Assembly: GCF_964222135.1 (NCBI RefSeq) | Contig: NZ_CAXQBR010000045.1 | Coordinates: 62,001 to 126,000 of the forward strand | Source of the DNA: Euzebya sp. | Lineage (GTDB): Bacteria; Actinomycetota; Nitriliruptoria; Euzebyales; Euzebyaceae | Reading direction: 5' to 3' | DNA length: 64,000 bases | Part shown: one piece after another, positions 53,854 through 62,470 of the stretch | Layout of the letters: each line of letters begins with the position of its first letter | How positions within the stretch are numbered: position 1 is the stretch's first letter | Notes under the pieces: model-generated | Database searches by the model: none | The model's input: only the letters and a program-made list of their open reading frames with translations | What the model was told of the DNA's origin: nothing | Made by a program: the position numbers and the translations under genes

Positions 53854-54205
53854 CGTCAGGCGCCGGCGCCGGGCACCAGCAGTCCGCGCCCACCTCCCAC
53901 GGATCGACTCCGACGGCCCCTCCCGGAGGGGTCTGGTCGGCCCCACGACCGTGGGCAGGCGCGCCTCGCGAGCACGGATCGACTCCGGGAGAGGGGCTCG
54001 GTCCACGGGTGAGTGCCGATCTGTGCCCGGACTCCCTGGTCAGCGGGTTTCCACCCCCTCCAGTGGAGTCGATCCGTGGGGGTGCGGAGTCGATCCGTGC
54101 CCCGGGGAGGGCGGGGCGCCTGACCCTCCGGAGTCGATCCGTGCAGGTGCGGAGTCGATCCGTGCCCGAGGGAGGGGAGAGCCGTCAGGCGCCGGCGCCG
54201 GGCAC
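53854..54205. repeat. inverted array of a 14-bp motif between two copies of a gene end
   Basis: The 354-bp gap after serA carries no gene. It contains CACGGATCGACTCC at 53898 and 53973, and its exact inverse GGAGTCGATCCGTG at 54065, 54086, 54130 and 54151. The block is bracketed by a 23-bp perfect direct repeat, 53854-53876 and 54183-54205. The right copy is the last codons of the response-regulator gene; the left copy, read further, still encodes GRGLLVPGAGA and a stop, a relic of the same C-terminus. Confidence 0.85.
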
Positions 54206-54844
54206 GAGCAGGCCCCGCTCGAAGCCCTCGGCGACCGCGGCCGCCCGGTCGTTGACGCCGAGCTTCGCGTAGAGGTGGACCAGGTGGGTCTTGACGGTCG
54301 CTTCGCTGATGAACAGGGCGCGGGCGATCTGGCCGTTGGTCTCGCCGCGTGCGACGGCGCGGAGGATCTCGAGCTCCCGGTCGCTGACCCCAGCGCCCGC
54401 CGGGCGGCGCACCTGCCCCATCAACCGCGTCGCCACCGGCGGTGACAGGACCGCCTCGCCGGCGGCGGCCGCCCGGACGGCGCGGAGCAGCTCGTCCCGC
54501 GGCGCGTCCTTCAGCAGGTAGCCGGTGGCGCCGGCCTCGATGGCGGGCAGCACGTCGGAGTCGGTGTCGTACGTGGTCAGCACCACCACACGGGCCGCCA
54601 CGCCGTTCTCGGCCAGCGCGCGGATGGCCGACACCCCGTCGACGCCCGGCATCCGGAGGTCCATCAGCACCACGTCCGGGTCGAGCGCGCGGGAGCGGGC
54701 CACCGCCTCGGCGCCGTCCCCCGCGTCTCCCACGACCTCGATGCCCTCGGTGCCGGCGAACATGCCCCGCAGCCCGTCGCGGACAACCGGGTGGTCATCG
54801 ACGATCAGCACCCGGACGGGGCGCGTGCCCTCGGCCTCACCCAC
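54185..54844 (-). CDS. LuxR/NarL-type response regulator
   Basis: A 219-residue regulator. The receiver domain starts VRVLIVDDHPVVRDGLRG, with the phosphorylated Asp in VVLMDLRMPGVDG, Thr in VVVLTTYDTDSD and Lys in GYLLKDAPRDE. The C-terminal LuxR helix-turn-helix has VSDRELEILRAVARGETNGQ and FISEATVKTHLVHLYAKLGV. GTG 54844 is chosen: it gives the normal N-terminus and overlaps the kinase gene by 8 bp. The partner is the DesK/NarX-type kinase just upstream. The four-gene operon suggests that it controls the linked ABC transporter. Confidence 0.95.
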   Translation of the reverse strand: MGEAEGTRPVRVLIVDDHPVVRDGLRGMFAGTEGIEVVGDAGDGAEAVARSRALDPDVVLMDLRMPGVDGVSAIRALAENGVAARVVVLTTYDTDSDVLPAIEAGATGYLLKDAPRDELLRAVRAAAAGEAVLSPPVATRLMGQVRRPAGAGVSDRELEILRAVARGETNGQIARALFISEATVKTHLVHLYAKLGVNDRAAAVAEGFERGLLVPGAGA

Positions 54845-56111
54845 CCGTCGCCCCCACGGATCCGGCGACGGCCGAGGTCCCCTCCGCTGCGGCACCTGGG
54901 GACACCGGGACGGTGGCGGACACCGCCGTCCCCTCCCCTGGGGTCGACTCGACGCTGAGCCGGCCGCCGACGTGCCCCGCCCGCTCGCGCATGCCGACGA
55001 GCCCGAAGCCGTGCCGGGCGCCGGGGTCGTCCGCGACGAAGCCGACCCCGTCGTCGACCACGTCGATCGAGACCTCGTCGTCCATGAAGGACAGGGTGAC
55101 CGCGACGCGGCTGGCGGCGGCGTGCCGCTCGACGTTCGCGAGCGCCTCCTGGGCGATCCGCAGCAGCGCGACCTCGACGTCGGGGTCGAGGGGGTGCGCG
55201 GTCCCCGTCGTGGCCACCTCTGCGGCGACGCCGGTCCGAGCGGCCCACCCGCCGGCCACCTCGGCCAGGGCGCCGGCGAGCCGCGTGACCTCGAGCACTC
55301 CCGGCCGGAGCGCGTCGACGGAGCGCCGGGCCTCGGCGAGGGTCTCGCGGGCGAGCTGCGCGGCCACGCCGACGTGGCGGTCCCGGTCGGCGGGCTCGCC
55401 GGCCTGACGGGACGCCTCGAGCTGGGTGATGATGCCGGTCAGCCCCTGGGCGAGGGTGTCGTGGATCTCCTGGGCCATCCGCTGGCGCTCGTCGAGGATC
55501 CCGGCCTCCCGCGCCTGGGCGAGCAGGCGGGCGTGGAGGCCCTCGTTCTCCCGCTGGGCCGCCTCGAGCTCGGCGAGGGCCCCGCGCCGCTGCTCGCTCA
55601 GCTCGTTCAGCTTCTCGCCGCCGAGCATCCCCATGGTGATCGCCGCGGTCTGGATGGCGACGACGATGCCGTAGGTGGTCCAGCTCTCCCCGGTCGGGTC
55701 GTGCGCCACGATCTGGATGTTCACCAGCAGCGAGGTCGCGGCCACGCCGGCCGTGGTCAGCCACCAGCTCCGCATCACGTGGGCCTGGAAGAAGCCGCTG
55801 ATGACGTAGACGAAGTAGACCGGCTCCCGCAGGCTGAGGACGAGCCCGAACGCGAGCATGCCGGCGTAGTGGAGCCTGACCAGCCCCACGGGCCGGTCGG
55901 CGCGTGCCGGATCGACGCCCACCAGCACCCCCGACCAGGCGGCGGCCAGCGCGGCCAGCCCGAGCGTGCCGGCGGCACCGTCCCGCGGGCCGGAGACGGT
56001 CATGGCGACCGCGGTCGCGACCGCCAGCGTGAGGTACGGGGACCACGCGGCGAGGCGGTCGAACCCCCGGTCCCACGGGCTGGGTGCGGCGAGACCGCCG
56101 GGAGTGCTCAT
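54837..56111 (-). CDS. sensor histidine kinase (HisKA_3, DesK/LiaS type)
   Basis: A 424-residue kinase. About six membrane helices fill residues 20-180 (YLTLAVATAVAMTV, VYFVYVISGFFQAHV, AIQTAAITMGML among them) with no large external domain, so the signal is probably sensed in the membrane. A coiled coil (RGALAELEAAQRENEGLHAR) precedes the HisKA_3 box QRMAQEIHDTLAQGLTGII, with the phosphorylated His. The HATPase domain has IAQEALANVERHA, VDDGVGF and GFGLVGMRERAG. The ATG overlaps the permease stop (ATGA). The family often senses membrane fluidity or antibiotics acting on the membrane. Confidence 0.93.
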   Translation of the reverse strand: MSTPGGLAAPSPWDRGFDRLAAWSPYLTLAVATAVAMTVSGPRDGAAGTLGLAALAAAWSGVLVGVDPARADRPVGLVRLHYAGMLAFGLVLSLREPVYFVYVISGFFQAHVMRSWWLTTAGVAATSLLVNIQIVAHDPTGESWTTYGIVVAIQTAAITMGMLGGEKLNELSEQRRGALAELEAAQRENEGLHARLLAQAREAGILDERQRMAQEIHDTLAQGLTGIITQLEASRQAGEPADRDRHVGVAAQLARETLAEARRSVDALRPGVLEVTRLAGALAEVAGGWAARTGVAAEVATTGTAHPLDPDVEVALLRIAQEALANVERHAAASRVAVTLSFMDDEVSIDVVDDGVGFVADDPGARHGFGLVGMRERAGHVGGRLSVESTPGEGTAVSATVPVSPGAAAEGTSAVAGSVGATGG

Positions 56112-56851
56112 CCCCAGCGGAACAGCCGTGCGGCCACGGCTCCGGTGACGACCGTCCAGGCGAGCATGACGAGCAGGCTAGACGCCGTCGGCGGGCTGCC
56201 CCACCAGCTGTCCTGCAGGGCCTGGACCGCCGCGCCAGCCGGCGTCAGGTCGCTGACGAGCCGCAACCCGTCGGGCATGACCTCGCGGGGGAAGTACACG
56301 CCGGCGAAGAACAGCAGCGGGAAGTAGACCGCCATGCCGATGCCCTGGCCGGCCGCCGTCGTCCGCGCCGTCGACCCGATCAGCAGCCCGATCGAGAGCG
56401 ACGCCGCGGCCGCCAGCACGAACGCGACGGCGAACCACAGCGGCGCCTCGGGCACCGGCAGGTCGAAGGCCACCACGCCGACGGCCACGGCGATCACCGC
56501 CGCGGTGACGGCCGCACCCACCTGGACCGCGAGGTGCGCCGCCAGCAGGGACCGGGGGTGGACGGGGGTGATCGACAGGCGCCGGAACACGCCGAGCTCG
56601 CGGGACGTGGCGAGCGCGACCGGCAGCGTGTTCGTGCCGACGGTCAGCAGGCCGAGGGTCAGCGCGATCGGCGCGTACAGGTCGACCAGCCGGGCCCCGC
56701 CGAGGTCCTCGCTCGGGTCCTGCGCCCCCGGGAAGACCGTCCCCAGGACGACGAGGAGCAGCGCTGGGAAGGCCAGGGCCCAGAACACCGCACCGGGCTC
56801 GCGCAGGAACAGCCGGGTCTCGGTGGCGGTCATGGTGGTGGTCGCGCTCAC
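56108..56851 (-). CDS. ABC-2 type transporter permease
   Basis: A 247-residue permease with six predicted helices, for example GAVFWALAFPALLLVVLGTV, VGAAVTAAVIAVAVGVVAF, LWFAVAFVLAAAASLSIGLL and YFPLLFFAGVYFP. It has the ABC-2 pattern ELGVFRRLSITPVHPRSLL and FFAGVYFPREVMPDGLR with SDLTPAGAAVQAL. GTG 56851 overlaps the ATPase stop by 4 bp. Such DrrB-type exporters move drugs or lipids outward. The substrate is unknown. Confidence 0.92.
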   Translation of the reverse strand: MSATTTMTATETRLFLREPGAVFWALAFPALLLVVLGTVFPGAQDPSEDLGGARLVDLYAPIALTLGLLTVGTNTLPVALATSRELGVFRRLSITPVHPRSLLAAHLAVQVGAAVTAAVIAVAVGVVAFDLPVPEAPLWFAVAFVLAAAASLSIGLLIGSTARTTAAGQGIGMAVYFPLLFFAGVYFPREVMPDGLRLVSDLTPAGAAVQALQDSWWGSPPTASSLLVMLAWTVVTGAVAARLFRWG

Positions 56852-57780
56852 TGGGTGCTCCTCTGCAGCTGGTCGGCGTGCGACGGGCGGCCGGTGAGGG
56901 CCACGAACGCGTCGTCGAGGGAGGGCTGGTCGACGCGGAGCTCCTCGGCCACGACGCCGTCGCGGGTGAGGGCCGCCAGGACGGCCTGGATGACGCCGCC
57001 GGTGCCGAGGACCTCGACCCGGTCGCCGTGCCGCGCGACGTCGCTGACGTCGTCCACGGCGCGCAGCACCGCGTCGTCGACCGGCTGGGAGGGCCGGAAG
57101 CGGAGCCGCTGCTCGGCGGACGCGCCGGTCGTGAGCGACGTCGGCGTGCCCGTGGCGATGATCCGGCCGGCGTCGAACACCGCGACGCGGTCGGCGAGCC
57201 GCTCGGCCTCCTCCATGAAGTGGGTGACCAGCACGACGGTGACGCCGCGGTCGCGGATCCGCTCGACCAGCCACCAGGTCTCGCGCCGGGCCTGCGGGTC
57301 GAGGCCGGTGGTCAGCTCGTCCAGCACGGCGATCTCGGGGTTGCCGATCAGCGCGAGCGCGACGTTGACCCGCTGGCGCTGCCCGCCGGACAGCTGGGCG
57401 TAGCGGCCGTCGGCCTTCTCGGTCAGCCCGAGGTCCGCGAGCAGCTCCTCGCCGTCGAGGGGGTCGGGGTAGAACGACGCGTACAGCTCGAGCGCCTCGG
57501 TGACGGTGATCTTCGCCGGCAGGCGGCTCTCCTGCAGCTGGGCGCCCACGCGCAGGGCGACCGCCGCCCGATCCCGCTGGGGATCCATCCCGAGGACGCG
57601 GATCGTGCCGGCATCCGGGCGGCGGAGCCCGAGGATCGACTCGACCGTCGTGGTCTTGCCGGCCCCGTTGGTGCCGACGATGGCGAAGACCTCACCGGCG
57701 TCGACGGTGAGGGACACGCCGTCGACGACGGGCCTGCCGTCGTAGGACTTGACCAGATCGCGGACCTCGATGACCGCCAT
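56848..57780 (-). CDS. ABC transporter ATP-binding protein (DrrA type)
   Basis: A 310-residue ATPase. Walker A is GTNGAGKTTTVESILGL, the Q-loop region is GAQLQESRLPAKITV, the signature is QLSGGQRQRVNVALAL, Walker B is IAVLDELTTGLDPQARR and the switch His is in VLVTHFMEEAERLADRV. The C-terminal 90 residues (VDDAVLRAVDDVSDVARHGD, QPSLDDAFVALTGR) are the DUF4162-like regulatory end of DrrA/CcmA proteins. ATG 57780 follows GGGAG, and TACCGT lies about 30 nt upstream. First gene of the ATPase-permease-kinase-regulator operon. Confidence 0.95.
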   Translation of the reverse strand: MAVIEVRDLVKSYDGRPVVDGVSLTVDAGEVFAIVGTNGAGKTTTVESILGLRRPDAGTIRVLGMDPQRDRAAVALRVGAQLQESRLPAKITVTEALELYASFYPDPLDGEELLADLGLTEKADGRYAQLSGGQRQRVNVALALIGNPEIAVLDELTTGLDPQARRETWWLVERIRDRGVTVVLVTHFMEEAERLADRVAVFDAGRIIATGTPTSLTTGASAEQRLRFRPSQPVDDAVLRAVDDVSDVARHGDRVEVLGTGGVIQAVLAALTRDGVVAEELRVDQPSLDDAFVALTGRPSHADQLQRSTQ

Positions 57781-57875
57781 GCGCACGCTCCCAGCTCGAC
57801 TGTGCGCTCGACGGTAGGTGCGGCCCCAGGCCCGCCACATCCCCTCCCCGGCGGTCCCGGGATGGCCGGGTGGCG

Positions 57876-57895
57876 CGATCGGGATCAACCGATCG
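57876..57895 (-). terminator. hairpin after the SDR gene
   Basis: CGATCGG-GATCAA-CCGATCG is a perfect 7-bp stem, 17 bp beyond the stop of the minus-strand SDR gene and before the ABC operon promoter. Confidence 0.5.
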
Positions 57896-57912
57896 GATGA
57901 TGGGCGGTCAGG

Positions 57913-58674
57913 TCATGTCAGGAGGATCCCGCCGTCCACGGGCAGGCAAGCGCCGGTGCAGTAGCCGGACGCGTCGCTGGCCAGGAACACGACCGCGGCG
58001 ACGAACTCCTCGGGGTTGCCCGTCCGACCCGCGGGGACGCGGTGCATCACCTGGTCGAGGTAGCCGTCGGGGTACTGGTCGGTCATCTCGGATTCGAAGA
58101 AGCCCGGCGCGATCGCGTTCACGCGGATGCCCTTCCGACCGGTCCACTGCTGGGCGAGGTCGCGGGTCAGCCCGAGCACCCCGGCCTTCGACGACGCGTA
58201 GGCGGCCTGGGGCAGGCCGCCGGTGGTGATGCCGAGGATGGAGGAGATGTTGATGATCGACGACCCCGGCTCCATGACCCGCCCGCACGCCTGGGCCATC
58301 CAGTAGGAGCCGTTGAGGTTGATGTCGATGACCTGGCGGAACTGCTCCGGCGTCTCGCGCGTGGCCGGGACCGCGGTCCCGATCCCGGCGTTGTTGACCA
58401 GCACGTCGACCTTGCCGTAGGCCTCCATCGCCGCCTCGACGGCCCGGGTGCCGGTCACGGGGTCCGCCACGTCCCCGGTGACGACGACGCACTCGCGACC
58501 CGCCGCCTCGACCGCGGCCTTGGTGTCCGCCAGCTTCTCCGCCCGGCGGGCGACCACCACCAGGTCCGCGCCGGCCTCCGCCATCCCCGTCGCCGCGTGC
58601 ACGCCCAGGCCCGAGGAGGCGCCCGTGACGATGGCCACGCGGCCGTTCAGGCTGAAGAGGTCGAGGACGGACAT
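57913..58674 (-). CDS. short-chain dehydrogenase/reductase (FabG-like)
   Basis: A 253-residue classical SDR. It has VAIVTGASSGLGVHAA, VVARRAEKLADT, GDVADPVTG, DVLVNNAGIGTAV, the catalytic Ser in SIINISSILG, YASSKAGVLGLTRDLAQQW (Tyr and Lys) and RVNAIAPGFFESEM. ATG 58674 has an excellent AAGGAG ribosome-binding site 8 nt upstream; the longer frame to 58698 is not needed. The substrate is probably an acyl-CoA, alcohol or glucose-like compound. It lies downstream of the MFS gene direction but has its own leader. Confidence 0.94.
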   Translation of the reverse strand: MSVLDLFSLNGRVAIVTGASSGLGVHAATGMAEAGADLVVVARRAEKLADTKAAVEAAGRECVVVTGDVADPVTGTRAVEAAMEAYGKVDVLVNNAGIGTAVPATRETPEQFRQVIDINLNGSYWMAQACGRVMEPGSSIINISSILGITTGGLPQAAYASSKAGVLGLTRDLAQQWTGRKGIRVNAIAPGFFESEMTDQYPDGYLDQVMHRVPAGRTGNPEEFVAAVVFLASDASGYCTGACLPVDGGILLT

Positions 58675-58733
58675 GGCGGCGGCTCCTTGGATCGGCACGG
58701 ATCGGCTCGGGTCGGCAGGCGGTCGCGGTGAGC

Positions 58734-59954
58734 CTAGGGGGTCGCGCCGCCGTCCGGCACGTCGGCGGGCTCGGGCACCGCGACGGCCATCACCACCGCC
58801 CCGACGGCCGCGCAGGCCGCGGCGGCCGCTCCGGCCAGGGCGATGCCGCCGGCGGTGAACAGCGCCGGTGCGATCAGCGCCCCCGCGGCGCGGGCGATCG
58901 CGATGACCGCGACCATCGCGCCCAGCAGGCGGTCACGGCCGGCCCCGCCCAGCTCGGTCGCCAGCGGGATCGAGGCGACGATGCTGACCTCGTAGCCGAC
59001 GAACCACACCACCACGACGGCGATCGCGCCGGCCAGGGCTCCACCGACCAGGCCGAGGGCGGCGTAGGCCACGGCCGACACGACCAGCGCGCCGATGACC
59101 GAGCGCCGCAGGCCGACGCGGTCGCCGACGGCGGCGACCCACCCCTCCCCGGCCAGCTCCGAGCCGACGACCACCAGGGTGAACAGGCCGATGCCGGCGA
59201 CGTCGAGGCCGATGTCGGTCTCGAGCCACGCGCCGTAGACGACGAAGAGGCCCTGCGCGGCCAGGCTGAAGAGGCCGACGACGACGAGGAGGGCGATGCG
59301 CGGCCGGGTCCAGCGGAGGTCGGCGCGGCGGCCCTCGGCGCGGTGGTCCTGCCCGTCCATGAGGGTCGTGACGGCCACGAGCCCCACGACGACCAGGACC
59401 GCGACGACGGCGAACTGCGCCCGCCACGAGGTCCGGGCGATCAGCCACCCGCTGAGCGGCACGCTGGCGAGCAGGCCGCCGGCCCACGTGAGCTCGACCG
59501 TCCCGAGCACCCGTCCGCGCCGCTCGTAGGGCACCCGGGCGCCGAACCACCCCTGCATGGGCACGTCGAAGCCGGGCTTGCCGAGGCCGATCAGCGCGAA
59601 CCCGACCGCGGCGACCGCGACCGACGGGGCCACCCCGAGCGTGGCGGCCCCGGCCAGGGTGGCCGCCAGCGCGCCGAGCATGACCGCGCGGCGCCCGACG
59701 CGCTCGGCCAGCCGGCTGGCGAGGGGCGCGAGCACGCCGACGATGCTGCCGAGCGCCGTCAGGTCGGCCACCCGGTCGAGGGTCGTCCCGAGCCCCCGGG
59801 CGATCGCGGGCGGGAACGGGTACACGACCCGGATGCCGGCGTTGATGCCGACGCGCGCGATCACGACCGCCGCGACGGCGCGCCTGACCTCCGGGGGGAG
59901 GGGTGCGCGGTCGACCTGGCCGTCGGGGGAGGGGGAGGGATCGACGGCGGCCAT
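58734..59954 (-). CDS. MFS transporter
   Basis: A 406-residue major-facilitator protein with about 12 membrane helices, for example VAVAAVGFALIGLGKPGF, FAVVAVLVVVGLVAVTTL and IALLVVVGLFSLAAQGLFVVY. The loop 2-3 motif appears as SRLAERVGRRAVMLG. A charged central loop (DGQDHRAEGRRADLRWTRPR) separates the two halves. Its substrate is unknown; drug or sugar export/import are both possible. ATG 59954 starts after a short, acidic cytoplasmic N-terminus. malQ lies 33 bp upstream in the same direction. Confidence 0.9.
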   Translation of the reverse strand: MAAVDPSPSPDGQVDRAPLPPEVRRAVAAVVIARVGINAGIRVVYPFPPAIARGLGTTLDRVADLTALGSIVGVLAPLASRLAERVGRRAVMLGALAATLAGAATLGVAPSVAVAAVGFALIGLGKPGFDVPMQGWFGARVPYERRGRVLGTVELTWAGGLLASVPLSGWLIARTSWRAQFAVVAVLVVVGLVAVTTLMDGQDHRAEGRRADLRWTRPRIALLVVVGLFSLAAQGLFVVYGAWLETDIGLDVAGIGLFTLVVVGSELAGEGWVAAVGDRVGLRRSVIGALVVSAVAYAALGLVGGALAGAIAVVVVWFVGYEVSIVASIPLATELGGAGRDRLLGAMVAVIAIARAAGALIAPALFTAGGIALAGAAAAACAAVGAVVMAVAVPEPADVPDGGATP

Positions 59955-59987
59955 GCGGCGCCCGAGTGTGGCACGTCCCCCGTGGGC

Positions 59988-62194
59988 TCAGCGCTGCCGC
60001 CCGGCGGACAGGACGGCGGCGAGCTCGGTGACGCCGGGGTCGGCGAGGAGCTCGCCGAGCAGCAGGGGGGCCGAGCGGGGCAGCAGGCCGCCGATGTCGT
60101 CGCCGCGGGGGTGGGGCACGGCGAGGGGGAGGCGCCAGTTGGGGTAGGTCTCCTGGCCGGTCCCGGGCAGGTTCGGCTGGCGGAGGTCCCCGATGGCGTC
60201 CGCCAGGCCCGCCCCGACCAGCAGGGACGGGGTGCGGGCCACGAAGGCGTGGACCGCGCTGGCGATCGCCCCGGCGTCCGTGCGCGCCCCCTCGTCGAGC
60301 ACCCCCTCGGCGACGAGCAGGTCGAGCAGCGCGGTCCGCTCCTCGGCGGCCCTGGCGGCGTCCTCCTCCGCGCTGGTGGTCAGCTGCCCGGTGGCGGCGC
60401 GGATGCGGCTCGGCTCACCGACCGCCCACCCGGCGACGGTCGGCAGGTCGTGGGTGGTCACCGACGTGAGGGCCAGCTGCCGGTACTCCCGGGTCGTCGC
60501 GGGCCGGTCCAGGTCGGACCCCTGCGTGGCCCCTGCCGGCTGCTCGAACCAGAACACGGCCGAGCCGAGGATCCCCCGCTCCGCCATCGCCTCGCGGACC
60601 CCCTCCTCCACCGTGCCGAGGTCCTCGCCGACGACGACCGCCCCGGCGCGGTGGGCCTCGAGGGCCAGGCAGCCGAGCATCGCCTCGGCGTCGGTGTAGA
60701 CGTAGGTCCCGTCGGTCGCCTCCACGCCCTCGGGGATCCAGAACAGGCGGAACAGGCCCATGACGTGGTCGATCCGGAGGCCGCCGGCGTGGCGGACGTT
60801 CTGGCCGATGAGCTCGCGGAACGCCGCGTACCCGGTCGCCGCCAGCCGGTCCGGGCGCAGCGGGGGCAGCCGCCAGTCCTGGCCCCGCTGGGCCAGGGGG
60901 TCCGGGGGCGCGCCGACGGTGATGCCCGTCGCGAGGGTGCCGGCGAGGGTCCAGCCGTCCGCCCCCTCGGCGTCGACCCCGACGGCGAGTCGGTCATCAG
61001 GCCCATCGCCATGCCCGCCTCGGTCGCCGTGCGCTGGGCGGCGGCCAGCTGGACGTCGCACTGCCACTGCAGCCAGCGCTGGTGGTCGACCTCGTCGGCC
61101 AGCTCGTCTGCGGCGGCGTCGACCGCGTCGGCGTCGCCGCGGCGGAGCGGCTCGGGCCACCCGCTCACCTCCGCGCCGTGGGCGCGAGCCAGCGCGAAGG
61201 CCAGCGCGAGCCGGTCGAGCGCCTCGCCGCCACGGGCGACGTAGGTCTCGAACGCGGTCTGCTGCTCGGCCCCCCGCGGCTGCGCCGCGCAGATCCTGAG
61301 CGCCGCGTCCTTGACCTCGAAGACGGCGTCCCGGTCGATCAGGGGGGTCTGGGTCAGGTCGAGCCCCCGGCGCTGGAGGGCGAGGAGGCGGTCGCGGTCC
61401 TCGCCCTCGGCCACGTCCCAGCCGTCGCAGCGCTCGGGTCGCAGGTAGAGGGGGTTCCAGGCCCGCCGGCTCGAGGGGTAGTAGGGGCTCGGCTCCTGCG
61501 GCACCACGGGCGTGGCGGCGTGCAGCGGGTTGAGCAGGATGAAGTCGGCCCCGTGGGTCCGCCCGGCCTCGCGGGCCAGGACGGCGAGGTCGACCAGGTC
61601 CCCGATGCCCCAGGACGACCGGCTGCGCATCGCGTAGAGCTGGACCTGCCAGCCCCAGCGCCGGCGGTCGTCCGGTGCGGGGCAGGTGGCCGGGACGACC
61701 AGGAGGTGGGCCTCGTCGCGCTGCTCGGCGTCGCCCACGCGAGCCGTGACGACCAGCCGGTGCACGCCGAGGGGCAGGTCGTCGGGCAGTTCGACCGTGC
61801 AGCGGATCCGGTCGACGCCGTCGAGGGTGCGGCGCTCGTCGGTCGGGGTCGGGTCCAGCACCACCGGGTCGGCGCCGGACTCCGGGTGGACCGCCACCTC
61901 CCCCTCCCCGTCGGGGAGGGTCACGGTCACCGACCGGTCGCCGTCGGCGCGCACGACCACGGTGGGCGCGACCGTGCGGCGCCAGGGCGCCTCCTCGGCG
62001 GCGGCGAGGGACGCCGCGACCTGCTCGTCGTCGGCGCAGGGGACGTCCATCGCCTCGAGCACCGCCCGCACCGTGGTCGCCGGCGGGGTGTGCGGCACGT
62101 CGTCGGCGTCGAGGTAGCGGGTGGCGACGCCGTGCGCCGCGGCCAGCTCGGCCAGCGGCCCGGGGATGTCGCTGGGTGCGGGGTCAGGGGCCAT
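59988..62194 (-). pseudogene. malQ: 4-alpha-glucanotransferase (amylomaltase), broken by a frameshift
   Basis: GH77 amylomaltase, which shuffles alpha-1,4 glucan chains. The upstream frame (62194 to about 60990) contains the N-terminal module, WGWQVQLYAMRSRSSWGIGD, DFILLNPLHAATPV, SPYYPSSRRAWNPLYL and AGMAMGLMTD. The homologous text then continues in another frame: LAVGVDAEGADGW, VGAPPDPLAQRGQDW, GLRIDHVMGLFRLFW (catalytic Asp), VVGEDLGTVEEGVREAM (catalytic Glu) and TTHDLPTVAGWA to the stop at 59988. The switch is at about 60987-60992, where GACTCGCC would need one more C to read Asp-Leu-Ala. Everything else is intact, so it is either a recent 1-bp deletion or a sequencing error. Confidence 0.88.
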
Positions 62195-62393
62195 CGGTGC
62201 TCCGGGGGATCGTGATGGGCAGCGCCGCGTCCTGCCCGTCGGGGGTGCGGGCGCTGATGCAGATCGGCTCGCCGTGGTCGTCGAGGTCCAGGCCGGCGAG
62301 GTGGACGAAGGGCTCGACGTGGACCCGCTCCAGGTCGACGGGGGAGGCGCCGTCGGATGGACGGCCGCGGGCGGCCCGGGGGCGCGAGGGCAT
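62184..62393 (-). CDS. small hypothetical protein upstream of malQ
   Basis: A 69-codon minus-strand frame, ATG 62393 to a stop at 62184, overlapping the malQ start by 11 bp. The sequence from residue 18 (PVDLERVHVEPFVHLAGLDL, then GEPICISARTPDGQDAALPI) reads like a beta-rich domain and not like a chance frame. It is the only candidate in the 276-bp gap between malQ and the hydrolase operator. CGGAGG is only 1 nt from the ATG, so initiation is doubtful. Function unknown. Confidence 0.4.
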   Translation of the reverse strand: MPSRPRAARGRPSDGASPVDLERVHVEPFVHLAGLDLDDHGEPICISARTPDGQDAALPITIPRSTDGP

Positions 62394-62445
62394 GCCTCCG
62401 GACTGCCCCTCGTCGTCGGCCGCGAAACCGGGTGTTGCGCAGCTA

Positions 62446-62464
62446 ATACTAATAGGGTTAGTAT
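62446..62464. promoter_or_regulatory. AT-rich TetR operator over the hydrolase promoter
   Basis: ATACTAA-TAGGG-TTAGTAT is a perfect 7-bp inverted repeat in very GC-rich surroundings. It overlaps TAGGGT (62453-62458), a -10-like hexamer, and lies 7 bp before the hydrolase ATG. The linked tetR gene is the obvious source of the repressor. Confidence 0.7.
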
Positions 62465-62470
62465 GGCGGC

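Noticed and set aside
53881-54182. Insertion sequence or transposon
   Set aside because: There is no transposase frame and no terminal inverted repeat of usual length; the block is too short and is made of a 14-bp motif.
60458-60990. Programmed -1 frameshifting in malQ
   Set aside because: There is no slippery heptamer or downstream pseudoknot-like structure at the junction, and amylomaltases are not known to use frameshifting.
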